Below, in pieces: positions 25,213-32,628 of a stretch of 64,000 bases of DNA. The number at the start of each line of letters is the position of its first letter. Position 1 is the first letter of the stretch. The notes beneath the pieces are model-generated. The model did no database searches. It saw nothing but the letters and a program-made list of their open reading frames with translations, and was not told the origin of the DNA. The position numbers and the translations under genes were made by a program. Source of the stretch: Mesotoga infera (GTDB lineage Bacteria > Thermotogota > Thermotogae > Petrotogales > Kosmotogaceae); contig NZ_LS974202.1 in assembly GCF_900157305.1 (NCBI RefSeq), positions 2,108,001-2,172,000 on the forward strand. The letters run 5' to 3'.

Positions 25213-25959
25213 ATGGAATTTGTGGAACTTTTCTGGAAGGCGAGTATAGAAGATCTTAAGCGTGGCTATTCACTGATCGAGAGAAATTATGTCTGCCATT
25301 ACTGTGGAATGGGCTTCGAAGAAGGAGTAGTTTACACGGTCAATGGGATTTTCTTCGATGCGAAAAAGGCCGTTGAAGAGCACATAAAATCCGTTCACGG
25401 TTCTGTTTTCGAATCCATGATGGCGAGAGAGAGAAAACACACTGGTCTGACGGAACTTCAAAGTGAGCTGATGAGTGGATTTTTCAGCGGTCTGGATGAC
25501 GGAGAGATAGCCAGGAAAATGAATATCAACCGTTCGACAGTCAGAAACCATCGGTTTCGCCTTAAAGAGAAGGCCAGACAGGCGAAAATCTTCCTGGTTC
25601 TTTTCGAGCTGATGGAAGAGAAAATCAAAGAGGAAGACAGGATGATCGGTGTTCACAGAGGCGCGACCATGATCGACGACAGATATGCAATAACCGAAAC
25701 GGAAAGGGAAGAAAAAATAAAAAAGTTCTTCGAAGAAGACGGTATTTTGAAAAGATTTCCAAAGAAGGAAAAAGACAAGCTGATTGTTCTCATGAAAATA
25801 GCCGGGGATTTCGCCAGCAACCGCATCTACTCGGAAAAAGAAGTTAATGAAATTTTGAAACGATACTACGAGGATTACGTGTTGTTGAGAAGATACCTGA
25901 TCGAATACGGTTTCATAACCCGCAAGCCCGATGGCAGTAGCTACTGGTCGATTTTCTGA
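25213..25959 (+). CDS. Zinc-finger/HTH/DUF2087 transcriptional regulator
   Basis: The protein has 248 residues from ATG 25213 after GGAGGTG; an in-frame upstream start at 25135 would run through the promoter. Residues ~30-58 hold CHYCGMGF and a downstream H-x-x-x-x-x-H pair (EEHIKSVH), a C2H2-type zinc site. Residues ~72-130 are a LuxR/sigma-4-like helix-turn-helix (TELQSELM..GLDDGEIARKMNINRSTVRNHR). Residues ~165-248 form a DUF2087 domain (..FPKKEKDKLIVLMKIAG.. to ..YGFITRKPDGSSYW). DUF2087 is found in uncharacterised ArsR-like and other regulators. The palindromic repeats upstream suggest autoregulation. The signal is unknown; zinc or redox sensing is conceivable. Confidence 0.85.
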   Translation: MEFVELFWKASIEDLKRGYSLIERNYVCHYCGMGFEEGVVYTVNGIFFDAKKAVEEHIKSVHGSVFESMMARERKHTGLTELQSELMSGFFSGLDDGEIARKMNINRSTVRNHRFRLKEKARQAKIFLVLFELMEEKIKEEDRMIGVHRGATMIDDRYAITETEREEKIKKFFEEDGILKRFPKKEKDKLIVLMKIAGDFASNRIYSEKEVNEILKRYYEDYVLLRRYLIEYGFITRKPDGSSYWSIF

Positions 25960-26193
25960 TTTTGCGCTCTCACGCCTCTCATCTTTCACTTTTAATCGAT
26001 GAAAGGTGTGTTTGTTCAGATGGAGCAGCATTCAGTACAGGCAACGGAAGACCACTCTTAATTCCTGACTTGGCAGAATGTGACAGGATAAAGACGAATC
26101 AGTCCGGATATTTCGAAACCCCATTTGTAAAAGGGGGCTGTATATGCGAAAATAAATATGGACAATTATTATCGTCATTGGGAGGTCTTTTAA

Positions 26194-26703
26194 ATGGAGT
26201 CAAACAATCAAAAGAAGGTACTTGTCGTTTATTATTCCTATGATAACAGCACGAAAACCATAGCCGAAATGATCGCCAACGAAACCGGAGCCGACCTCTT
26301 CGAGCTGGTTCCACTTGAGGAGAGCGGTGGAAAGAGAGTGAAGTATATGTGGGAGGGAGAAAGTGTGATAATGAATCCTAATCCCCGTTTGAAAGCGATA
26401 CCGGATAAAATGGAAGATTACGATCTTATATTTTTCGGAACTCCTGTTTGGGCCATGAGTTACGCTCCGCCGTTCGAAAGTCTGTTAAATTCCACTCGGT
26501 TGTATGGAAAGAACGTCGCGCTTTTCTGCACGCACGAAGGACTCATGGGAATAGTTTTTCAGGAGATGATCAACAAGCTCAAGGATAACAAGATAGTGGG
26601 AACGATCGATTTCTACGATCCGGTCGGTTCGGGAATCGAGTACGCGGCAAAAGCCGGTAGAAACTGGGCTAGACACGTCCTTAAATCGGTCATAGAACCG
26701 TGA
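26194..26703 (+). CDS. Flavodoxin-family protein
   Basis: The protein has 169 residues from ATG 26194 with GGGAGG upstream. The phosphate-binding loop YYSYDNSTKTIAE near residues 13-25 replaces the usual T-x-T-G-N-T form, as in the Flavodoxin_4 group. GTPVWAMSYAPP supplies the isoalloxazine loop and FCTHEG.. the second flavin loop. It should bind FMN and act as a low-potential electron carrier or quinone-type reductase. It stands alone between the DUF2087 regulator (235 bp upstream) and a convergent MATE gene. Confidence 0.9.
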   Translation: MESNNQKKVLVVYYSYDNSTKTIAEMIANETGADLFELVPLEESGGKRVKYMWEGESVIMNPNPRLKAIPDKMEDYDLIFFGTPVWAMSYAPPFESLLNSTRLYGKNVALFCTHEGLMGIVFQEMINKLKDNKIVGTIDFYDPVGSGIEYAAKAGRNWARHVLKSVIEP

Positions 26704-26817
26704 TAGCCCTGCACGGTAACCAAAGAAGTTATCCTTACTAGATTTGACAATATGTACCTTTGAGATGTCTAAATGAAATAGACAAGGAGTTCGCTATTCT
26801 AGTGTTTCCGGTCAGTT

Positions 26818-28194
26818 TTAATCCATCCGGACGTTCTTCACCACGACTTTACTCTTCCATCGGCCGGTGCGGTAGTAGATCAAAGTGAGTATCAATCCAA
26901 CGCTCCACGCCACGGGAATCGACCACCATATGCCGCTTTCGCCCATGAACCCCGAGAAAATCGCCGCTAGAGGCACTCTTATAAGCCAGAGCGAAAGTAA
27001 GGAGATTATCATCGGAACAAACGTATCGCCCGCGCCTCTCATCACGCCCGTTGTGATAAACATCCAGGCCACGACTCCGTAGAAGGCGCTAACGATTTTG
27101 AGGTAATTCGAACCTATTCTTACTACCTCGGGATCTGAATTGAACAGTCTTATCATGAATCCTCCGAACAGAAAGATGAAGATCGCCGTGATGAATGCAA
27201 GACTGACCGAAACCAGTAGAGTTACCCGGTGACCGCGCTTGACTCTCTCCATTTTTCCCGCGCCGAGATTCTGTCCCGCGAAGGCCGATATGGCCGCGCC
27301 GAAGCTAAATATCGGCATCGATGCGAAGGTATCAACCCGAGTCGCCGCGATGAAGCCGGCCACGGTGTTGGTGCCGAAACCATTCACTAAAAATTGCAGA
27401 GCCATCATACCCAAAGAGAAAAGCATTTGTTGAACTCCTGCGGGTAGGCCGATTCTAAGAGACTTTTTGAAGATCTCACCATCGAATCTCATTCCTTTTA
27501 GTTTGATACCGAGGAAATCGTGGTTTTTGTTCAAGTATAGGATTCCAGAGAGGAAGGAAACGCCCTGGGAGATTATGGTCGCCCAGGCAACACCGGCGAT
27601 GCCCCAGCCGAAGGTCATAACGAAAACTAGATCGAGCACTATGTTGAGGAGAGTGGCTATTATTATGAAATAGAGAGGCGTTTTAGAATCTCCAAGACCT
27701 CTGAGTATGGCGCTTATTGCATTGTAACCGAAAAGCGTAAGCATTCCTGCGAAAATTATGTTCAGATAAGTTTGCGCTTGGCCTACTATGTCCTGAGGGG
27801 TGTTCATCAATCTAAGAATTGGTCCGCTGAGAAGGACTCCAAGAATGGAAATTGCGATCGATCCAAAAAAGAGAAATATATACGTTGTATCTAGAGTCTT
27901 TTTAAGTTTTTCATAGTCCTTCGCTCCGAAGTATTGCGAAATCAGAATGGTGGCTCCCATAGTTACTCCCATTATCAGTGATAGAAGGAGGAACATGATC
28001 GGAAAGGAAGCCCCGACGGCCGCGAGTGCCTCTTTGCCCACCACATTTCCCACTATTATCGAGTCCACAGTGTTGTAAAGCTGCTGAAATACATTTCCCA
28101 GAAGCATCGGGATAGCGAATTTGACGATTAGACTGCCTTCGTTTCCACTGGTTAAGTCTTTCACGTAGTCCTCCAAAAATAAAGGTTTCTCCAT
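26818..28194 (-). CDS. MATE-family efflux transporter
   Basis: The transporter has 458 residues, the family length. Twelve helices are in two six-helix halves; helix 1 begins with IPMLLGNVFQQLYNTVDSIIVGNVVG, the MATE (NorM/DinF) signature, and the second half starts with LRIGLPAGVQQMLFSLG. It is likely a Na+- or H+-coupled multidrug or metabolite exporter. The start has only a weak ribosome site. A second, related MATE gene lies at 41439-42800. Confidence 0.9.
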   Translation of the reverse strand: MEKPLFLEDYVKDLTSGNEGSLIVKFAIPMLLGNVFQQLYNTVDSIIVGNVVGKEALAAVGASFPIMFLLLSLIMGVTMGATILISQYFGAKDYEKLKKTLDTTYIFLFFGSIAISILGVLLSGPILRLMNTPQDIVGQAQTYLNIIFAGMLTLFGYNAISAILRGLGDSKTPLYFIIIATLLNIVLDLVFVMTFGWGIAGVAWATIISQGVSFLSGILYLNKNHDFLGIKLKGMRFDGEIFKKSLRIGLPAGVQQMLFSLGMMALQFLVNGFGTNTVAGFIAATRVDTFASMPIFSFGAAISAFAGQNLGAGKMERVKRGHRVTLLVSVSLAFITAIFIFLFGGFMIRLFNSDPEVVRIGSNYLKIVSAFYGVVAWMFITTGVMRGAGDTFVPMIISLLSLWLIRVPLAAIFSGFMGESGIWWSIPVAWSVGLILTLIYYRTGRWKSKVVVKNVRMD

Positions 28195-28293
28195 ATTCTA
28201 CTCTACAATCATCTTTGAAACAACTTCCACAGTTAGATGGCGCTTTAGAAAGGGTATAATGATCTTTGAAAGGAAAAGTTGGGGGGTGGAGCA

Positions 28294-28719
28294 GTGGAAA
28301 ACCAGAGATTGCTGTACGTTCTTATCCTTGTTCAGGCGGCCTTGCTTGGATTGGTCCTTTTTTTCGGTGACAGTATTTTTCCAATTCTTGAAAAGAGCAG
28401 CTGGTCCAGAGAGATACGTCTCAGAGAGACTGCCGATAGACTGGTGTGCGAATACTTCGACCAACTCACGGGCAGGAACATGCCCGATGAAAGAAGGATA
28501 ACAGGTTATGTGATTGAAAAGCTGGAGATACTGGATCAGGACGACCTTGAATTCGCCTTTTCAGTCGAGTTCTCTGTTAAACCTTTTAACCGCGAATTAT
28601 ACTGGAATAAAAAAGATCTGGCCACTACCGATGCATGGGTGTCAGGTAAGCTGTTCTTCGTGGTCGATCTTTCCGATCCGGATAAGCCCGAAGTTATCTC
28701 TGTGGTCTCCTCGTTATGA
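28294..28719 (+). CDS. Membrane-anchored small protein of unknown function
   Basis: The protein has 141 residues from GTG 28294, five bases after GGGGGGTGGAG; a TTG at 28279 lies within that site. One membrane segment (~6-25, LLYVLILVQAALLGLVLFFG) is followed by an extracytoplasmic domain of about 115 residues rich in charged and aromatic residues. I do not recognise the family. TATAAT at 28255-28260 may be its -10 box. It is immediately followed, in opposite orientation, by a decayed GGDEF gene. Confidence 0.7.
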   Translation: MENQRLLYVLILVQAALLGLVLFFGDSIFPILEKSSWSREIRLRETADRLVCEYFDQLTGRNMPDERRITGYVIEKLEILDQDDLEFAFSVEFSVKPFNRELYWNKKDLATTDAWVSGKLFFVVDLSDPDKPEVISVVSSL

Positions 28720-28722
28720 GAT

Positions 28723-29220
28723 TCAAAAGGTTCTCAAGCAGTCCTTACTCAGTCTTTTAGCTGAATAAAATACGACATCGGCTCTGTTATCATCTTATCG
28801 ACGTCGTCCCACCGTTCCGCGACAGCATTTCAGCTCCATGCTTATGGTAACATTGACATTCTATTTTTCGTATTCGGACTTTACATGAGCCCGAATCTCT
28901 CGACGGTCATATTTGTCTTCGATCTGTCGGAGCTGGCAAGCCTCAATGTGGATTCGTCTCCTCCCCATCGCATGATCTGGTCGCTGCCGCCTATGACTTT
29001 TTTGATCTTTCTGAAAGTCCAAGAGAGTATGGAGTTGCCGTACACGTGGTCTATAGAATCGTTTATCGCTTAGAAATTGCGTTGTCTGTCATAATCGTCG
29101 AAATGTATTATCTTGTCACGGTTTTTCTTGGGAATTTCGAAGAGATCGTTTCTTTCTACACCACGGATGAGGGCTATTTCATCGGTAGCACCGTATTTGA
29201 CCATAATGTACACGCCTTTT
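28723..29220 (-). pseudogene. Decayed GGDEF (diguanylate cyclase) gene
   Basis: Reverse-strand frames line up in order with a GGDEF domain. IIHFDDYDRQ, then a stop, then AINDSIDHVYGNSILSW matches the substrate-binding D-x-x-x-x-K-x-x-N-D..G-H..G-D region. RWGGDES (near 28951-28971) is the degenerate active-site motif. VNVTIS lies in a shifted frame, then DDVDKMITE and, after another shift, ADVVFYSAKRLSKD match the C-terminal A-D-x-A-L-Y-x-A-K motif. At least two stops and two frameshifts make it non-functional. The upstream part, MVKYGATDEIALIRG.., is unrecognised. This accounts for most of the 28720-29341 gap. Confidence 0.7.
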
Positions 29221-29258
29221 GTATGGTGATTCGATGTTTTGCATATCTATGCCATCTG

Positions 29259-29298
29259 TGATTCAAGGGTTGATATGAATCAATAGAGTATGTATAAT
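29259..29298 (+). promoter_or_regulatory. Promoter with flanking inverted repeat for the LtaS-like gene
   Basis: TTGATA (29270-29275), a 17-bp spacer and TATAAT (29293-29298) form a near-consensus promoter about 44 bp before TTG 29342. The -35 hexamer is enclosed by an inverted repeat TGATTCA (29259-29265) / TGAATCA (29276-29282), a plausible operator. Confidence 0.7.
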
Positions 29299-29341
29299 TT
29301 CTCAATGGGCAAACCGGAAAAATCGATCGGGTGTGACTCGC

Positions 29342-31189
29342 TTGAAAAAAACTTATAACTGGACAGTCGAGACCGTCTCTTTACTTGCTTCAACGAGTCT
29401 GATAAAGGTTTTCTTTTTCTACATCTATACGGCTCAGACCTTGAAGCTCTCCAATATAATCGGAACGATCGTATGGTATTTCTTTCTGCTTATAATCTTT
29501 CAGGTTCTATTCAGAGGCAGGTTCTTCCTGCTTTACTGTATAGTGTCTTGTGTGCTTTTTATAGATTTCCTTTATTTCCAGTACTTCGGATTCCTACCCT
29601 CGGTGAAGGAACTTGCCCATGTTCATCAAATAGGCGGCGTGAAGAGCAGTATAATCTATGTGATGGATCCGTTGAGTTTTCTATTCATAGTCGACCTTTT
29701 TCCTGTGGGATTATATCTGAGGCGAAAACTCTCGAAAGTGAACGAGACCGGTGAAAAATCGGACAGAAGAGTGCAGTGGCTGGCCATGTTTTTAATTCTT
29801 TTTATGTCTTTGTTGCTTCCATTCATCTCTGAATCGCTGCAACCTTATTTTGTTTTCAATCGATACGGACTCTTTGCTTATCATCTGTACGATATGGCCA
29901 GGCTGGCGCTGAGTAAGATCAAAACCCCCGACCTAGATGAGAATGTTACCTATAGTGGTTATATAAACAAAATTGCTGAAAAGGGGAATTATTTTGCGGT
30001 GGCAAAAGACAGAAACATCATTCTGGTACAGCTGGAATCCTTCCAGGATTTTCTGGTTGATTTTTACTACAACGGCCAGGAAGTTACCCCGAATCTCAAC
30101 AGGCTGATTTCAAACAATTCCATCTATTTCGATGAGATCTACCAACAAGTCGGGGCAGGCAACACATCGGACGCGGAATTTGTAATAATCAATTCCATGC
30201 ACTGTCTTGGGCAGATCTCTGTCTATGAATCACATGATCAGAACAGTTTTTATAGCCTTCCGGCGCTACTGAATTCTAAGGGGTTCTACACGGTTGCATT
30301 CCACGGAAATAAAGGTTCCTTCTGGAACCGGGAGAAAGTTTATCCCTCTTTGGGATTCGACGACTTTGTGAGTCTTGAGGATATGGAAAACGACGAAATC
30401 ATAGGTTTCGGTTTGAGCGATCTCTCCTTTTTCAGGCAGGTAGTGTCGATGACAAAATCTCTACCCTCTCCTTTTTTCGCTTTCCTTGTCACACTCACCA
30501 GTCATAATCCTTACGACATTCCCGGTGAGCTTCATGAAATTAAGTTGCTTCCTGAACATGAGGGGACGCTTTTTGGCAACTATCTCCAGTCGGTCCATTA
30601 CACGGATAAAGCTCTGGGGGTTTTCATATCCGATCTGAAACGCCTTGGTCTCTATGAGAGCTCAATCGTTGCTATATACGGTGACCATTCTGGTCTCTAT
30701 CCATTCAATAAGGAGAACAGGGATATTATGACCGATCTTCTTGGTAGGCCTTACGACCTGGTTCAAGCCATGAACATACCTTTGGTTTTTCATATACCAG
30801 GTTCTAAGCTCAAGGTTGTTAACTCCATAGTAGGAGGCCAGATAGATTTTTTCCCCACTCTCCTGAACCTGATTGGCGTCGTCGAAAGAAACGGAATACT
30901 GTTCGGCAGAGACCTCAACAACTCGTCGGATGGCTTCGTATCACTGACACATTATGTGCCGGAAGGCTCTTTCATAGATAATAGAAGGATATTTATAATG
31001 TCCAGCGACGGGATTCTTCAGAACAGCATAGCCTTAGACAGAGCCACTGGAGAGGCGATCCCCCCGTTCAGCTGTCTGGATGGTTACAAAAACTCTATTC
31101 AGCAAATAGAAGCTTCGAAATATCTAATATTGAATGATTCTATTTCTCAGCTTTTAGGTCAGCACACTCTCCCAAGTACTAACCAATAA
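29342..31189 (+). CDS. LTA-synthase-like (sulfatase-fold) phosphoglycerol transferase
   Basis: The protein has 615 residues from TTG 29342, eight bases after GGGTG (a GTG at 29333 overlaps that site). Five N-terminal membrane helices (~15-195) are followed by an extracellular alkaline-phosphatase-superfamily domain. Metal and catalytic residues match LtaS: Glu 232 in QLESFQDF, nucleophile Thr 275 in GAGNTSDAEF, Asp 448 and His 449 in YGDHSGL. LtaS-type enzymes move phosphoglycerol (or phosphoethanolamine) from phospholipid to an envelope acceptor. In a diderm-like toga bacterium the product is not obvious; an osmoregulated glycan or lipid headgroup modification are alternatives to lipoteichoic acid. 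Confidence 0.9.
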   Translation: MKKTYNWTVETVSLLASTSLIKVFFFYIYTAQTLKLSNIIGTIVWYFFLLIIFQVLFRGRFFLLYCIVSCVLFIDFLYFQYFGFLPSVKELAHVHQIGGVKSSIIYVMDPLSFLFIVDLFPVGLYLRRKLSKVNETGEKSDRRVQWLAMFLILFMSLLLPFISESLQPYFVFNRYGLFAYHLYDMARLALSKIKTPDLDENVTYSGYINKIAEKGNYFAVAKDRNIILVQLESFQDFLVDFYYNGQEVTPNLNRLISNNSIYFDEIYQQVGAGNTSDAEFVIINSMHCLGQISVYESHDQNSFYSLPALLNSKGFYTVAFHGNKGSFWNREKVYPSLGFDDFVSLEDMENDEIIGFGLSDLSFFRQVVSMTKSLPSPFFAFLVTLTSHNPYDIPGELHEIKLLPEHEGTLFGNYLQSVHYTDKALGVFISDLKRLGLYESSIVAIYGDHSGLYPFNKENRDIMTDLLGRPYDLVQAMNIPLVFHIPGSKLKVVNSIVGGQIDFFPTLLNLIGVVERNGILFGRDLNNSSDGFVSLTHYVPEGSFIDNRRIFIMSSDGILQNSIALDRATGEAIPPFSCLDGYKNSIQQIEASKYLILNDSISQLLGQHTLPSTNQ

Positions 31190-31202
31190 ATTTAAATGAT
31201 AG

Positions 31203-32585
31203 TCAGCCGTTCTTCCTTCTGTAATCGATTAGTAGACCATCGATCTCTGCGGTTTTTTGAGCCTCAACCTTCCAAAAATCCTGATCCATGGTTCTATTGA
31301 GCTCTTCTACTGTCTTTCCCTGTTGTTCTACCCAGGTGTAGTACTTGAGATTGTGCCAGCGCAACCGGTTTTCCATCGTCCCCTCGAAGATCCAATCTGT
31401 CCTGGCTCCCAGTACGATTGATTCGAACCTCTGTTTGGCCTCGCCGCGGTCGAGCTTTCCGTATGTTCTGGTCATGTCTTTCATAACCGAGTGGTAGCGA
31501 TTCATGTTGTCGGTGGCAATCGTCACTATATTGTCTCTGGAGGTAAGCCGGTAATGTTTGGCTATCTTTATGGCCCCCAGAATGTTAGCAACACCCGAGA
31601 TTCCGAATATTCCTGCCATCTTCTCCACGTCTTTGTCGCTTAAAAATTCCTTCAAGAAAGATTTTCCAGACTCGTCTGTCAACATCTGGAGTACTTTCTT
31701 GCATTCGATATCATCGAGCGCCACAATAGCGTCGTTGTTGAGTACATTATGAATCCAGGTGACATGCTTGTCGCCGATTCCCTGTATGTCGTGGCCGCCA
31801 TAGCCATTCAGCGAAAGCGTTGGGCATTGAACCGGTTCGCCGGCAACTATCTTAACCTCCGGGAAGACTTCTTTCACACGGTCACCGCAGGCGATCGTGC
31901 CGGCAGAACCGACGGTCGAGACGATTGCCGATACTCTTGCGTTACCAATTTTCAACTGTTCTATCAGCTCGAGTATGGTATTTCCTGTCACATAATAGTG
32001 GAATCTGTAATTGCCGAATTCTTCGAACTGGTTGAGTATCCTCACCTTATCAGGGTCGGCAGCCTTAAGCTCTTTGGCTTTGTCGTATATCTCCTTGACA
32101 TTCGATTCGCACCCCGGTGTGGCGATCACACGGGCTCCGTACTTCCTTATGATTTCGAACCTTTCGGCCGACATCTCCTCGGGCAGGATAACTACCGAGT
32201 CGAACTTCATACGGCAGCCGACCCAGGCTCCTCCGATACCGTAGTTGCCGGTTGATGGCCATACGAGAGTGTGATAGGTTGGATCGACCTCCCCACGAAG
32301 GACTTTTTCCATAAGGATCGAGTAAGTGGCCCCGACTTTGTGGCTACCTGTGGGAAATTCTTTTCCATATAGCACCACGATATTGGCATCTACTCCAGTG
32401 AACTCTTTTGGTAAAACGTAGTAATAGATCCTGTTGTCGATGTCCCGCCACGAAATGTTGAAGAGGTTTATCGGATCTAGAGGGTCTTCGATTCGCATTC
32501 GCCAGGCTTTCTTTCGCAGGTTTTTATCGATTTTCTCTGGATGGAGCATTTCTTCAAAGGTTGGACCAAGAACAAATTTATTCAT
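31203..32585 (-). CDS. PLP-dependent enzyme, tryptophan-synthase-beta superfamily
   Basis: The enzyme has 460 residues from ATG 32585 after GGAGG; the frame continues upstream to 32720 but overlaps the neighbouring gene. The Schiff-base lysine is probably Lys 83 in PTGSHKVGATY. The Asn loop follows in PSTGNYGIG, and the phosphate-binding glycine loop is STVGSAGTIACG. This places it in fold-type II with cysteine synthase, threonine synthase and diaminopropionate ammonia-lyase; the exact activity cannot be assigned, and the chain is longer than cysteine synthases. It is the third gene after adenine deaminase and a xanthine-dehydrogenase-type subunit, so a role in amino-acid products of purine breakdown is possible. 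Confidence 0.85.
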   Translation of the reverse strand: MNKFVLGPTFEEMLHPEKIDKNLRKKAWRMRIEDPLDPINLFNISWRDIDNRIYYYVLPKEFTGVDANIVVLYGKEFPTGSHKVGATYSILMEKVLRGEVDPTYHTLVWPSTGNYGIGGAWVGCRMKFDSVVILPEEMSAERFEIIRKYGARVIATPGCESNVKEIYDKAKELKAADPDKVRILNQFEEFGNYRFHYYVTGNTILELIEQLKIGNARVSAIVSTVGSAGTIACGDRVKEVFPEVKIVAGEPVQCPTLSLNGYGGHDIQGIGDKHVTWIHNVLNNDAIVALDDIECKKVLQMLTDESGKSFLKEFLSDKDVEKMAGIFGISGVANILGAIKIAKHYRLTSRDNIVTIATDNMNRYHSVMKDMTRTYGKLDRGEAKQRFESIVLGARTDWIFEGTMENRLRWHNLKYYTWVEQQGKTVEELNRTMDQDFWKVEAQKTAEIDGLLIDYRRKNG

Positions 32586-32628
32586 TGTAAGCCTCCAGTG
32601 AGATTTTTTATGTAGTTCTATTGTATTT

